Positions 52,106-61,378 of a stretch of DNA of 64,000 nt are shown here, piece by piece. The notes under the pieces are model-generated. The model was not told where the DNA came from. It did not search any database and was given only the letters and a program-made list of their open reading frames with translations. This stretch comes from Novosphingobium hassiacum (lineage in GTDB: Bacteria; Pseudomonadota; Alphaproteobacteria; Sphingomonadales; Sphingomonadaceae). The stretch spans positions 186,001 to 250,000 of the forward strand of contig NZ_JACICY010000002.1 in assembly GCF_014196055.1 (NCBI RefSeq). Reading direction: 5' to 3'. A program made the position numbers and the translations under genes. Numbering within the stretch: position 1 is the stretch's first letter; every line of letters begins with the position of its first letter.

Positions 52106-54210
52106 TTACCCTCTTTCCCGAGCCAGCGCGCCAGCCAGTCGAACGTGGTCTGGTGCCATTGCAGCGAGTTCTTCGCCTTCAGCACCCAATGATTTTCATC
52201 GGGGAACACCAGCAGTTCGGACGGCACACCCTTGCGCTGGAGCGCGCTGAATGCGGCGAGGCCTTGCGTGTAAGGAATGCGGAAATCCTTCTCGCTGGTG
52301 ATGACCAGCATCGGCGTCTTCCACTTGTCGACGTGGTTGACGGGGTTCCACTTCTCGAATTCTTCCGGCGCAGCGTAGTACGGCTGGCCGCCGTGCTCCC
52401 ATTCGTCGAACCACAGTTCCTCGGTCTCGTATGCCATCGCGCGCGCATCGAACACACCATCGTGCTGGACGAGGCATTTGAAACGGTCGGGCCAGACGCC
52501 GGCGATCCAGTTCATCATGTAGCCGCCGTAGGAAGCGCCTGCGGCACAGGCGTTGTCGCCATCGATCTGCGGGTCCATCGCGATGGCGGCAGCAAAGCCC
52601 TTCTGCAGGTCTTCCAGAGGCTTGCCGCCCCACTGCTTGTTGATCGCGTCGGTGAAGGCCTGGCCGTAGCCGGTGGAACCGTGGAAATCGACCGAGACGA
52701 TCGCGTAGCCCTGGCTCGCCCAGACGCGCGGGTTCCAGCGGTTGGACCAACTGTCGTTGTACGAGCCCTGCGGCCCGCCGTGGACATAGAGGATCGAGGG
52801 AATCTTGCCCTTGGTCCCAAAACCTTCAGGATTCTTGGGCTTGGTGATCTGGCCCCACACCGTGTCGCCGTCCGCGCCCTTGAAGCTGAAGCGCTGTGTG
52901 GTGACGGGCGCGCGCTGGGCGAGAGCAGTGGTAGCGATGTCGGTCAGGCGCGTGCCTGCCTTGCCGGGCTTGCCGATGTAAAGTTCGGCGGGCGCGTCGA
53001 GCGAATCGCGGGTGTAGAGCAGGCGGCCGTCCTTGAGCGGGACGACATTGGCGATGTGCCCTTCGCGCTTCGGGTTGAGCACCAGCCGGGTGACCTTGCC
53101 ACTGACCGGGTCGATACGGAAAGCGGGCGCGTCGAGCACGTCCTCGGCGGTGGCGATCAGCGCCTTGGAGTCGGGTGTCCACGTCAGCGAGGAGACCGAG
53201 CGGTCCCAGCCTTGCGTCAGCGCGCGGCGCTCGCCGGTCTTGAGGTTCAGGATCTGGACGACGAGGCGGTCGGCTTCGTAGCCGGGGCGGGCCATTGCTG
53301 CCCACGCCAGCCACTGGCCGTCGGGCGATGGCGCGGGGGTGTTATCCGTGCCCTTATTAGCTGCGGTAAGGTTGGCTGGCGCTGTGCCGTCGAGCTGCGA
53401 TTGCCACAGATCGAGGTTGGTCGAGAGCGGTTCGTTGCGGTCCGCCTGACGGGCGACGAAGAACACTGACTTCGAATCCGCGCTCCAGGCCACGTCTTCG
53501 GCCCCGCCGAACGGCTTGCCCGGGCTGTCTCCGGTCAACGTGCCGACAGGGCCGTCCAAGGCGACGCCGTTGCCTGCAGCCTTGCCATCGGTGCCCAGAT
53601 CGAACGCGAAGATGCGGCTGTAATTGCCCGGCGTTTCCCACTGGTCCCAGTGACGCACAAAGCCCGCGCCATCCGTGTAGTGGCGCCCGGTGCCGGGGCC
53701 GGGAAGCGCGGTGTTGCCGTCGCTATCGCAGCCGAACGTGGCGCAGGTACGGGCGATGTCGCCCCACACTGCTATGCGCTTGCCGTCGGGGGCGAGCCTG
53801 AAGCCTGCCACGTCGGTCTTGAATGCGGTGACCTGAGTCATCACGCCGCTAGAAGGATCGACCTTCCACACCTGGGTGCGTTCGGCATCGCCGACCTTGC
53901 GGTCCGACAGCAGGTAAAGCGTGCCGTCGGGTGCGAAGGCAGGATCGCTGACGCTGCCGCCGATGTCGATGCGGCGCGGCTCTCCGCCTGCAATGGACTT
54001 TACCCAGAGCGCGGGCGTGCGCTTGTAAGTGGTGGGATCGGTCGTCGTCACGGTGTAGGCGACGCTCTTGCCATCGGGCGCAATCGCGGTACCGCCGAGG
54101 CGGCTCAGCGTGACCAGATCCTGCGGCGAGAGCGGTGCAGCCTGTTGTGCGACGGCAGGCGAGGCGAGCGCGACAGCGAGTGCCGCAAGCGGCAGCGTGA
54201 TGATTTTCAT
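52102..54210 (-). CDS. S9 family peptidase (acylaminoacyl-peptidase-like)
   Basis: A 702-residue secreted serine peptidase. A signal peptide ends near VAQQA (residues 21-23). A seven-bladed propeller region (about 30-420) precedes an alpha/beta-hydrolase domain with nucleophile motif GASYGGYM near residue 548, and an Asp and a His in the SEKDFRIPY and DENHWV segments. It is likely a periplasmic or outer-membrane-associated aminopeptidase/dipeptidyl peptidase for imported peptides. The ATG at 54210 starts a proper signal peptide but has no obvious ribosome-binding site. The ferredoxin start overlaps its stop. Confidence 0.93.
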   Translation of the reverse strand: MKIITLPLAALAVALASPAVAQQAAPLSPQDLVTLSRLGGTAIAPDGKSVAYTVTTTDPTTYKRTPALWVKSIAGGEPRRIDIGGSVSDPAFAPDGTLYLLSDRKVGDAERTQVWKVDPSSGVMTQVTAFKTDVAGFRLAPDGKRIAVWGDIARTCATFGCDSDGNTALPGPGTGRHYTDGAGFVRHWDQWETPGNYSRIFAFDLGTDGKAAGNGVALDGPVGTLTGDSPGKPFGGAEDVAWSADSKSVFFVARQADRNEPLSTNLDLWQSQLDGTAPANLTAANKGTDNTPAPSPDGQWLAWAAMARPGYEADRLVVQILNLKTGERRALTQGWDRSVSSLTWTPDSKALIATAEDVLDAPAFRIDPVSGKVTRLVLNPKREGHIANVVPLKDGRLLYTRDSLDAPAELYIGKPGKAGTRLTDIATTALAQRAPVTTQRFSFKGADGDTVWGQITKPKNPEGFGTKGKIPSILYVHGGPQGSYNDSWSNRWNPRVWASQGYAIVSVDFHGSTGYGQAFTDAINKQWGGKPLEDLQKGFAAAIAMDPQIDGDNACAAGASYGGYMMNWIAGVWPDRFKCLVQHDGVFDARAMAYETEELWFDEWEHGGQPYYAAPEEFEKWNPVNHVDKWKTPMLVITSEKDFRIPYTQGLAAFSALQRKGVPSELLVFPDENHWVLKAKNSLQWHQTTFDWLARWLGKEGK

Positions 54211-54263
54211 GGAGCGCACGATTAGCGCGTAGAGCCTTGCGCGCAAACCGAAATACGTAAGGA

Positions 54264-54701
54264 TCAGCCGCGCTTGCCCGCGATCCTGGCGATTTCGGCT
54301 GAAACCATCTTCTCGACCATCCCGGGCAGGTTTTTGGCAAGCCAATCCGCGAGCAGTGGCTTGAGCATTTCGCGCACGAGGCCTTCGAGCGAGGTTTCGC
54401 CCGAGCGTACGATCTGCGGGGCCATTCCGGGTTGCGCCAGCATCGACAAGGCCGCGAGCGATTCGCGCATCGAGGCGGTGGCGGCATCGGCGATCAGACC
54501 GCCGGTATCGTCTTCGGCGTCATCTTGCGGTTCGGCTTCGGTTTCGGTCAGTTCGAGAATCTCGACCGGGCGCGGCGCAGGACGGGGCGCGGGTTCGGCA
54601 CGGACGCGCGCCTGGGCAGCCTCGGCGCGATTGTCGCGCGCGATGACCTTCTTGATCGATTCTAGGATCTCCTCGACGGACGGTTCACCGGCCTGACGCA
54701 T
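54264..54701 (-). CDS. popZ: DUF2497 protein, PopZ-like polar organising protein
   Basis: A 145-residue acidic protein of the DUF2497 family, which contains PopZ, the polar scaffold that anchors ParB-parS at the cell pole in Caulobacter. The N-terminal helix SVEEILESIKKVIARD (8-23) resembles the PopZ N-terminal EEILASIRRIISE helix. A Pro/Glu/Asp/Ala-rich disordered centre follows (26-75), and the C-terminal LEGLVREMLKPLLADWLAKN and MVEKMVSAEIARI form the conserved oligomerisation helices. The ATG at 54701 is the likely start. It lies between tolC and the S9 peptidase. Function is inferred from homology. Confidence 0.83.
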   Translation of the reverse strand: MRQAGEPSVEEILESIKKVIARDNRAEAAQARVRAEPAPRPAPRPVEILELTETEAEPQDDAEDDTGGLIADAATASMRESLAALSMLAQPGMAPQIVRSGETSLEGLVREMLKPLLADWLAKNLPGMVEKMVSAEIARIAGKRG

Positions 54702-54741
54702 CGAAAATGCCACCCCTAAAAAAGCCCCTGAGGCCGAATCT

Positions 54742-56199
54742 CTATGGACGCGGCGTGGGTTGGATTGTCGCATCCTGCGCGGGCGTGTCAACGGTGCGTG
54801 TCGAGGTGGCGACCGGATCGGGATCGCGGTCCCAATCCCAGATGCGACCCTTGACCCGATTGTAGTTCACTTGCGGATCGTACAGCACGCCGCCATCGAG
54901 GCCGAGGTCCTGCGCCTGCGCGCGTCCCATGGCGGACAGCAGATTGAAGCCCGCGACATAGGCGTTGCGGCGTGCGGCCACGAGCTGGACTTGCGCGCGC
55001 AGCAGTTCCTGTTCGGCATCGAGGATGTTGAGGATCGTGCGATTGCCCACGGTGTTTTCCGCGCGCACGCCTTCGAGGCTGAGCGCGGCGGCATCGACCG
55101 CAGTCTGGTTGGTGGCGATGATGTCATTCGCCGCGCGCCACGAGGCGTAGGACGAGCGTACCGAGGCGATCACGTCGCGCTCGACGCTGATTTCCTGCTC
55201 GAGCGTGGCGCTTTCGCGCGCCTGGGCCTGACGGGTCTGTGCGGCGGGCGCACCGCCCTGATAGAAAGGAATCGAGGCGCGAACGCCTGCCTGCGCGGTG
55301 GTCTGGTGCTGATCGAACGCACCCGTTGTGCCGCCGCCCAGCGTACCGAAATAATTGGTGTAGTTGCCACCGGTAAACAGCGAGATCGTCGGCAGCTTGG
55401 CGGCATCCGCCACATTGACGTCAAAGCCCGCCGCCTTGCTGCGTTCGCGCGCGGCGAGCAGATCGGGGTTGTTTTCCAGCGCAAAGGCCACCGCATCGTC
55501 AGGCGTGGCGGGCAGGCCCGGCAGCGGCGGTGGCGGCTGGAGATCGACCGGGGCCTTGCCCACGATCTGAATGTAGCGTTCGCGGCTGGCGATCAGGTTG
55601 CCCTCGGCCCCGCGCAGGTCACCGCGCGCAAGCGCGAGACGCGAGTTGGATTGCGCGACGTCGGTGCGGGTGACATCGCCGATCTCGAAGCGGTCGCTGG
55701 TGGCGCGCAAGTTTACGTCGAGAACTTCGACATTGTTGCGGTTGAGGCCGACGATCGCGCTGTCGCGGATGACGTCCATGTAGGCCGCGACGACTTGCGA
55801 AAACACTGCCGATTCGGTCGAGCGCAGATCGAACTGTCCGGCTTCGACGCGGGTCTTGGCCGCGCGGATCGAGTTCTTGATCGACCCGCCCGCATAGACC
55901 GGCACACCGAGGCTGACATCGCCCGAGAACGCGCGATCGGGCGCGGTGAAGGCGTTGGGCGTCTTGCGCAGGAATTCGGTGTAGGTCGCGGTGCCCGACA
56001 GGCTGGGCAACGCGTTCGAACGCGCGAGCGGCACGCCCTCGTCGGTCGCGCGCTGATTGGCGCGCGCGCCTTGCAGCGTGGGGTTGGTGTTGTAGGCGCT
56101 GGTCAGGGCTTCGCGCAGATCATCGGCCAGTGCCGGAGCGGCAAGGCCGATGGCGGCGCTGGCCGTCAGAACCAGTCGCAATGCCTTGGTGGCAGACAT
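54742..56199 (-). CDS. tolC: TolC family outer-membrane efflux channel
   Basis: The outer-membrane exit duct for efflux pumps and type I secretion; 485 residues. A signal peptide ends near PALA (residue 25). Two repeats of the outer-membrane efflux domain follow, with the long alternating helices and coiled coil typical of TolC (TESAVFSQVVAAYMDV and SSYASWRAANDII). The C-terminal tail is a Pro/Thr/Asp-rich extension. The ATG at 56199 has GAGG five bases upstream. The PCMT-like gene precedes it by only 5 bp, so they form an operon; no inner-membrane pump gene is in the window. Confidence 0.93.
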   Translation of the reverse strand: MSATKALRLVLTASAAIGLAAPALADDLREALTSAYNTNPTLQGARANQRATDEGVPLARSNALPSLSGTATYTEFLRKTPNAFTAPDRAFSGDVSLGVPVYAGGSIKNSIRAAKTRVEAGQFDLRSTESAVFSQVVAAYMDVIRDSAIVGLNRNNVEVLDVNLRATSDRFEIGDVTRTDVAQSNSRLALARGDLRGAEGNLIASRERYIQIVGKAPVDLQPPPPLPGLPATPDDAVAFALENNPDLLAARERSKAAGFDVNVADAAKLPTISLFTGGNYTNYFGTLGGGTTGAFDQHQTTAQAGVRASIPFYQGGAPAAQTRQAQARESATLEQEISVERDVIASVRSSYASWRAANDIIATNQTAVDAAALSLEGVRAENTVGNRTILNILDAEQELLRAQVQLVAARRNAYVAGFNLLSAMGRAQAQDLGLDGGVLYDPQVNYNRVKGRIWDWDRDPDPVATSTRTVDTPAQDATIQPTPRP

Positions 56200-56204
56200 G
56201 GACC

Positions 56205-56798
56205 TCAGAAGCTCCACGTCTTGGGCGCGGCGAATTCGGGCAGGACGGCGAAATCGGCCTCGCCCAGCGCGGTCGCGGCGACCTTGCCCGAGGCGCAGCG
56301 AGCCAGCGCAAGACGCGTAACGCCGCGTTCTACCAGGCCGGTGACGATGCGACCATCGTCGGCGAGCAGCGCGGCCAGACGGTCGGGCAGGACTTCTGCC
56401 GCGCCATCGATCAGGATGAGCGTGTAAGGTCCGCCGGTGGCATCGGCGAGGCTGTCGTGGCGGGTGACGGTTGTGGCGAGCTTTTCGGCGAGCGCTGCGA
56501 GATAGCCGTTGCCGGAGATGACCAGCACCGTGTCGGCTGCGGTCACGTCGGCTGCTTCGAGCATCTGTCCGTACGTCAGGGCGGGCGAGAGCACCTTGCC
56601 ACCGGCCAGTGGCACGGCGCGGTCGGCGTAGGCGACCACCCTGCGTTCGGCGGGCACGAAGTCTTCGCGCGGCACGGCATTGAATGCCGCGAGGATAGCT
56701 GGCGAGTTGACCCCGGTGACCCGCAGCTGGCTATCGATCATGGCGCGACGTGCAGTCTGCATGTCGTCCGCTGCGTGGCGATCATCAACGAGCGTCAT
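56205..56798 (-). CDS. Protein-L-isoaspartate O-methyltransferase-like protein
   Basis: A 197-residue protein of the PCMT family. It has the N-terminal DDMQTARRAMIDSQLR and VPREDFVP segments and the SPALTYGQMLEAAD active-site region (71-84). The SAM-binding motif I reads LVISGNGYLAAL (92-103), which has lost one of the usual glycines (DxGxGxGY), so enzymatic activity is uncertain. It stands 5 bp upstream of tolC, an arrangement known in other alphaproteobacteria. The ATG at 56798 is preferred because GAGG lies six bases upstream; the frame extends to 56810. Confidence 0.85.
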   Translation of the reverse strand: MTLVDDRHAADDMQTARRAMIDSQLRVTGVNSPAILAAFNAVPREDFVPAERRVVAYADRAVPLAGGKVLSPALTYGQMLEAADVTAADTVLVISGNGYLAALAEKLATTVTRHDSLADATGGPYTLILIDGAAEVLPDRLAALLADDGRIVTGLVERGVTRLALARCASGKVAATALGEADFAVLPEFAAPKTWSF

Positions 56799-56958
56799 CT
56801 GGTGCCTCATGTCCGGACGGTCACGCGCCTTGCCGCGCTGCCATCAAATTTCGCCAACGCCTTAGATTATCGACTTGGCCTTTCCAAGGGATTTGCTTGT
56901 CGCAAATTGCCGCGTATGCGCCGGAGCGGATCACGAACCTTGCAAGGGAGTCGGCAAC

Positions 56959-58482
56959 ATGGCGGAAATGGTCACGATCAAGGAAGCGGACCTGATCGAG
57001 AGCGTCGCGGACGCGCTCCAGTACATCAGCTACTTCCATCCGATGGATTATATCCGCGCGCTCGGCGATGCTTATGAGGCCGAGCAGGGCCCTGCTGCCA
57101 AGGACGCCATCGCACAGATCCTGACCAACAGCCGGATGTGTGCCGAGGGCATGCGCCCGCTGTGCCAGGACACCGGCATCGTCAACGTGTTCATCGAATG
57201 GGGGCAGGATTGCCGCCTCGAATCGGACATGTCGTTGCAGGACGTGGTCGATGAGGGCGTGCGCCGTGCCTACCTCAACCCCGACAACAAGCTGCGCGCT
57301 TCGGTCTTGGCTGACCCTGCCTTCACCCGCCGCAACACCAAGGACAACACGCCCTGCGTGCTCCACGTCGAGATGGTCAAGGGCAACAAGGTGAGCGTCG
57401 ATGTCGCGGCCAAGGGCGGCGGCAGCGAGAACAAGTCCAAGTTCAAGATGATGAACCCCAGCGATTCGATCGTGGACTGGGTGGTCGAAATGCTGCCGCA
57501 GATGGGTGCCGGCTGGTGCCCGCCCGGCATGCTCGGCATCGGCATTGGTGGCACGGCGGAACATTGCGTGCTGCTGGCCAAGAAGGCGCTGATGGAGCCG
57601 ATCGACATGGCGCAACTGAAGCTGCGCGGCCCCCAGACCGACATCGAGCGCATGCGCATCGAGATATTCGACAAGGTCAACGCGCTCGGCATCGGCGCGC
57701 AGGGACTGGGCGGTCTGTCCACCATCCTCGACGTAAAGATCATGGACGCGCCGTGTCACGCTGCAGGCAAGCCGGTGGCGATGATCCCTAACTGTGCCGC
57801 GACCCGCCACGCGCACTTCACGCTCGACGGTTCGGGCGCGAGCTATCTCGAGCGGCCCAAGCTGGATGAATGGCCGCAGGTACACTGGGCGCCCGACAGC
57901 GCGGCCAAGCGCGTCAACCTCGACACGCTGACCGCCGACGAGGTGCAGGGCTGGAAGCAGGGCGACCGTCTGTTGCTCAACGGCAAGATGCTGACCGGCC
58001 GGGATGCCGCGCACAAGCGCATCAAGGACATGCTGGCCGCTGGCGAGGAACTGCCGGTCGATTTCAGGGGCCGCGTGATCTATTACGTCGGTCCGGTCGA
58101 TCCGGTGCGCGAGGAAGTGGTAGGGCCTGCTGGACCTACGACCGCGACACGGATGGACAGCTTTTCCGACCTGATGCTGGATCTTGGTTTGCTGGCAAGC
58201 GTCGGCAAGGCAGAGCGCGGGCCAGCGGCGACCAAATCGATCGCGGCGCACAAGTCTGCCTATCTGATGGCAGTGGGCGGCGCGGCCTATCTCGTGGCGC
58301 GCGCGATCAAGCAGGCCAAGGTCGTCGGGTTCGAAGACCTCGGGATGGAAGCGATCTACGAGTTCACGGTTGAGGACATGCCGGTGACCGTGGCCGTCGA
58401 CAGCGAGGGCAACAACGTGCACCAGCTCGCGCCGCTGGTGTGGAAGAAGAAGATCGCCGAGGAAGGCCTGCTTCCGGCCTGA
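56959..58482 (+). CDS. fumA: Class I fumarate hydratase
   Basis: Iron-sulfur fumarase of the TCA cycle that interconverts fumarate and malate; 507 residues, the class I (FumA/FumB) length. The [4Fe-4S] ligands would be the Cys in PLCQDTG, in the TAEHCVLLAK segment, and in DAPCHAAG. The ATG at 56959 follows AAGGGAG; the long frame to 56875 adds a sequence unlike the family. A terminator-like hairpin follows the stop. It is divergent from the PCMT/tolC run with a 160-bp promoter gap. Oxygen sensitivity is expected for this class. Confidence 0.95.
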   Translation: MAEMVTIKEADLIESVADALQYISYFHPMDYIRALGDAYEAEQGPAAKDAIAQILTNSRMCAEGMRPLCQDTGIVNVFIEWGQDCRLESDMSLQDVVDEGVRRAYLNPDNKLRASVLADPAFTRRNTKDNTPCVLHVEMVKGNKVSVDVAAKGGGSENKSKFKMMNPSDSIVDWVVEMLPQMGAGWCPPGMLGIGIGGTAEHCVLLAKKALMEPIDMAQLKLRGPQTDIERMRIEIFDKVNALGIGAQGLGGLSTILDVKIMDAPCHAAGKPVAMIPNCAATRHAHFTLDGSGASYLERPKLDEWPQVHWAPDSAAKRVNLDTLTADEVQGWKQGDRLLLNGKMLTGRDAAHKRIKDMLAAGEELPVDFRGRVIYYVGPVDPVREEVVGPAGPTTATRMDSFSDLMLDLGLLASVGKAERGPAATKSIAAHKSAYLMAVGGAAYLVARAIKQAKVVGFEDLGMEAIYEFTVEDMPVTVAVDSEGNNVHQLAPLVWKKKIAEEGLLPA

Positions 58483-58505
58483 TCCCTCTCGACTAACGCC
58501 TTATG

Positions 58506-58544
58506 CCGCCCGACTACCGTTCTGGTGCGTCGGGCGGTTCGCGT
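58506..58544 (+). terminator. Probable terminator after fumarase
   Basis: CCGCCCGAC pairs with GTCGGGCGG (9 bp) across a 14-base loop, followed by TTCGCGTTT, 24 bp after the fumarase stop and 15 bp before the sensor kinase start codon. It separates the two genes. Confidence 0.55.
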
Positions 58545-58558
58545 TTAGGTTGCAAGCG

Positions 58559-60499
58559 ATGACGTCGTCTCAAATCGATCCGGGTGTGCCGCGTGTTCCG
58601 GCCCGGCAGGTGATCCTGTCTGCGGCTGCGCTGTGGCTGTGCTACTTCCTGCTGATCACCGTACGCGGTCTGGTGGTCGAACTCGGCGACTTTTCCGATC
58701 TGCTGTGGCGGCGCGCGGCGGTGACCGGGGCCGGGATCGTGGTGACGGTGGCGTGCTGGCCGCTGCTGCGCCGGTTCGACGGGCGATCGCTGGCGGTTCG
58801 TGGCGGCGCAGCGCTGGTGATCATGCTGCCCGCAGCGCTGGCCCTGGCGGCGGTCAACCAGTGGGCCTTCGCACCGGTCGAGCAGCGCATGATCGAGCGG
58901 ATTTCGCAGCGTACGGATACGCAAACCGGCGCGACGGACGATACGCAAGCTGACACCCGAGCTGATTCCGGCGACGAAAAGACTGTCACCGTGCGCAGTC
59001 AGAACGGCACGCCCGGCGTGCAGATTCGCCACGACATGGCGGGCAATGTGCTGGTCGACATGCTTGATGAAAGCTTCATTCCGCCCGAGCCGCCCCCGCC
59101 TCCGCCGGCACCGCGCGCGTCTGCTGCCCCGCGTGCGGCAGCTGCTCCGTCCGCACCGCGCGCGTCTCCGGTTCCGCGTGCGATGCCGCGGCCCGAGCCG
59201 ATCATTGACGACGAGACACTGGCCGAACTCGAGGCGATGGGCGAACGTATCGCCGCCGAGACGATTCGGAATACCAAGGTCGTAAACAACGAAGACGGCA
59301 GCATGGTGATCACCCAACCGGGCCTGATCGTGCGGCGCTTTGCCGATGGCACGTCCGAAGTGCGCACCGGCGGCTATCTGATCCGCAGCGATGCCGACGA
59401 CGAGGTGCAATCGGTCGAGCCGATCGCCGAACCGGAACCGCCCGCGCCACCGCAGACTCCTAAGGACCCATCGCTCGAAGCATCGGCGGCGGTTTCCGAT
59501 CAGAAGGCGCGCATATCCGCCGAGATGGCGCGCGCAACCGCCGATAGAGCCCGGGTTACTGCCCAGAGGACGGCCGAAAGGGCCATCCGCGACGCCCAGA
59601 ATATCCAGCGTGTGCGACAGCGGGTGGCTCAACGTATTGAGCGCGCCAAGCCCGCCGAGGCGACTGCGCCTGATGTGCCCGAGCCTTCGCCGTCCGAGGC
59701 GGTGACCGAAGACGTCCGCGGAGCCGACCACGTCACGATCATTCGCAAGAGCGTCGAGAGCGAGGGGCTTTGGCGGCAGCTGACCGACGTGGCGCTGGGT
59801 CGCTATTTCCTGCTGATCGCCTGGGCCGCGCTCTATCTGGCGCTGGGCAATGGCGAGCAGTTGCGCGCGGCGGAATACCGCGAGGGCCTCTCGGCGCGGG
59901 CGGCGAAGGCAGCGGAATTGCGCAGCTTGCGCTATCAGGTGAATCCGCACTTCCTGTTCAACACGCTCAATTCGTTGTCCGCATTGGTGATGGTCGGCCG
60001 CGCCGAGCAGGCCGAGCGGATGATCCAGTCGATCTCGCGGTTCTATCGGCATAGCTTGGCAGGCGATCCGACTTCGGACATGCCATTGGAGGACGAGATC
60101 GCGCTGCAGCGGCACTATCTCGATATCGAGGCGGTGCGCTTTCCGGAGCGGCTACGCTGCGAGTTCGATGTCCCTGAGGACCTGATGACGGCTTGCGTGC
60201 CGGGGATGATCCTGCAGCCGCTGGTCGAAAACTCGATCAAGTACGCGGTTTCGACGACGATCCGCCCGGTGACGATCAGGATTACCGCGCGTGAGGGTGG
60301 CGGGTTCCTTGTCCTGACCGTCGCCGACGACGGACCGGGCGAGGGCTTTGTCGATGGCGGGACAGGCATCGGGCTGGCCAACGTGCGCAGCCGTCTTGCG
60401 GCGCGGTTCGGCGATGCCGCGAAAGTGGAAAGCGGGCCGCTGCCAGCGGGCGGTTACGCGACGGTGCTGACAGTGCCGATCGTGCGAAACGATTGTTGA
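58559..60499 (+). CDS. LytS/YehU-type sensor histidine kinase with a large insertion
   Basis: Membrane sensor kinase of the LytS/YehU family, 646 residues. Hydrophobic helices are at about 18-40, 55-72 and 85-103, with a fourth at 415-433. Between helix 3 and 4 is an insertion of about 310 residues (105-413) made of an acidic/repeat stretch, a Pro/Ala-rich linker (about 165-215), a Glu/Arg-rich segment and a coiled-coil-like region. The kinase core has the H-box around His464 (YQVNPHFLFN) and an ATPase N-box (VENSIKYAV). The family usually has only a short loop there. The GTG-started response regulator follows after 10 bp. Confidence 0.9.
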   Translation: MTSSQIDPGVPRVPARQVILSAAALWLCYFLLITVRGLVVELGDFSDLLWRRAAVTGAGIVVTVACWPLLRRFDGRSLAVRGGAALVIMLPAALALAAVNQWAFAPVEQRMIERISQRTDTQTGATDDTQADTRADSGDEKTVTVRSQNGTPGVQIRHDMAGNVLVDMLDESFIPPEPPPPPPAPRASAAPRAAAAPSAPRASPVPRAMPRPEPIIDDETLAELEAMGERIAAETIRNTKVVNNEDGSMVITQPGLIVRRFADGTSEVRTGGYLIRSDADDEVQSVEPIAEPEPPAPPQTPKDPSLEASAAVSDQKARISAEMARATADRARVTAQRTAERAIRDAQNIQRVRQRVAQRIERAKPAEATAPDVPEPSPSEAVTEDVRGADHVTIIRKSVESEGLWRQLTDVALGRYFLLIAWAALYLALGNGEQLRAAEYREGLSARAAKAAELRSLRYQVNPHFLFNTLNSLSALVMVGRAEQAERMIQSISRFYRHSLAGDPTSDMPLEDEIALQRHYLDIEAVRFPERLRCEFDVPEDLMTACVPGMILQPLVENSIKYAVSTTIRPVTIRITAREGGGFLVLTVADDGPGEGFVDGGTGIGLANVRSRLAARFGDAAKVESGPLPAGGYATVLTVPIVRNDC

Positions 60500-60509
60500 G
60501 GGGAATAGT

Positions 60510-61244
60510 GTGCGCACGCTGATTGTCGATGATGAGCCACTGGCGGTCGAGCGGATGCAGATCCTGTGCTCACGCATTCCGGCGCTGCAGGTGGTGGGCA
60601 CGGCCAGCGACGGTGCGGCGGCACTGCGGCTGATCGAAGCGTTGACGCCCGATCTGGTCTTGCTCGACATGACCATGCCCGAAGTTGACGGGCTTGGCGT
60701 GGCCCGCGCGCTTTCCGGGCAGGCGAACCGTCCGGCAGTGGTGTTTGTGACCGCGCATGACGATTTCGCGGTCGAGGCGTTCGACTGCGATGCGGTGGAT
60801 TATGTGCTCAAGCCGGTGGGGCTCGAGCGGCTGGAACGCGCGGTCGAACGGGCACAGGTCCGGCGGGCCACGCCAGTCGAAACCTCGCTCGCGCCCGACA
60901 AGCCTGCGAGCGAATGGATCGAGGAATTCTGGGTGCCACACCGTTCGGAGCTGATCCGCGTGGCGGCGGCAGACCTCGAGCGAATCGATGCGGAGCGCGA
61001 TTACGTGCGGCTCCATGCGGGCCAGCGCAGCTACATGATGCTGCACACGATCGCGGGGCTGGAAGCGCGCCTCGATCCCGAGTGCTTCATCCGGCTGCAT
61101 CGCTCGACGATCGTGCGGAAAGACCGGATCGCGGGACTGAAGCATGATGGGCTGGGGGTGTGGTCGGCGGAACTGCTGGACGGGTCGGTGCAGCGGATCG
61201 GGCGGACCTATCTGGCGCGGGTCAAGGCCATGGCGGGGCGCTGA
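60510..61244 (+). CDS. LytTR family response regulator
   Basis: Partner response regulator of the preceding LytS-like kinase; 244 residues. The receiver domain has the acidic pocket Asp7-Asp8, the phospho-acceptor Asp53 (LLDMTMP) and Lys in DYVLKPVG. The C-terminal LytTR domain (about 140-244) has EEFWVPHRSELIRV and the LHRSTIVRKDRIAG pattern that contacts direct-repeat DNA. The start is GTG at 60510 with GAGGGGA six bases upstream. No target operon is identified; nearby genes are not obvious candidates. Confidence 0.93.
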   Translation: MRTLIVDDEPLAVERMQILCSRIPALQVVGTASDGAAALRLIEALTPDLVLLDMTMPEVDGLGVARALSGQANRPAVVFVTAHDDFAVEAFDCDAVDYVLKPVGLERLERAVERAQVRRATPVETSLAPDKPASEWIEEFWVPHRSELIRVAAADLERIDAERDYVRLHAGQRSYMMLHTIAGLEARLDPECFIRLHRSTIVRKDRIAGLKHDGLGVWSAELLDGSVQRIGRTYLARVKAMAGR

Positions 61245-61257
61245 TTGTGCGGCGGTT

Positions 61258-61374
61258 GCCCACCCCGCTGCGGCTAAGTTCGCCTCCGGCTCACTAAGTC
61301 TCGCGGCCCTCCCGCAGGCGGGAGGGCGATCTTCCTTCCCCCCTGCCGCTTGCGGGAGGGGTCGGGGGTGGGCA
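61258..61374. repeat. Compound REP-type inverted repeats
   Basis: The gap between the convergent regulator and acyl-CoA synthetase genes holds GCCCTCCCGC/GCGGGAGGGC (61306-61327, perfect) and a second imperfect hairpin built on CCCCTGCCGC/GCGGGAGGGG (about 61338-61361). Their outer ends GCCCACCCC and GGGGTGGGC pair as well. The same CTCCCGC core occurs at 14919-14940, so it is a dispersed element that probably also ends transcription. Confidence 0.7.
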
Positions 61375-61378
61375 CTTT

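Noticed and set aside
54760-56427. 555-residue plus-strand frame antisense to tolC
   Set aside because: A shadow frame produced by codon bias in tolC; the opposite strand has all TolC features.
56821-58422. 533-residue minus-strand frame antisense to fumarase
   Set aside because: A shadow of the fumarase gene with repetitive His/Arg/Val composition and no family match.
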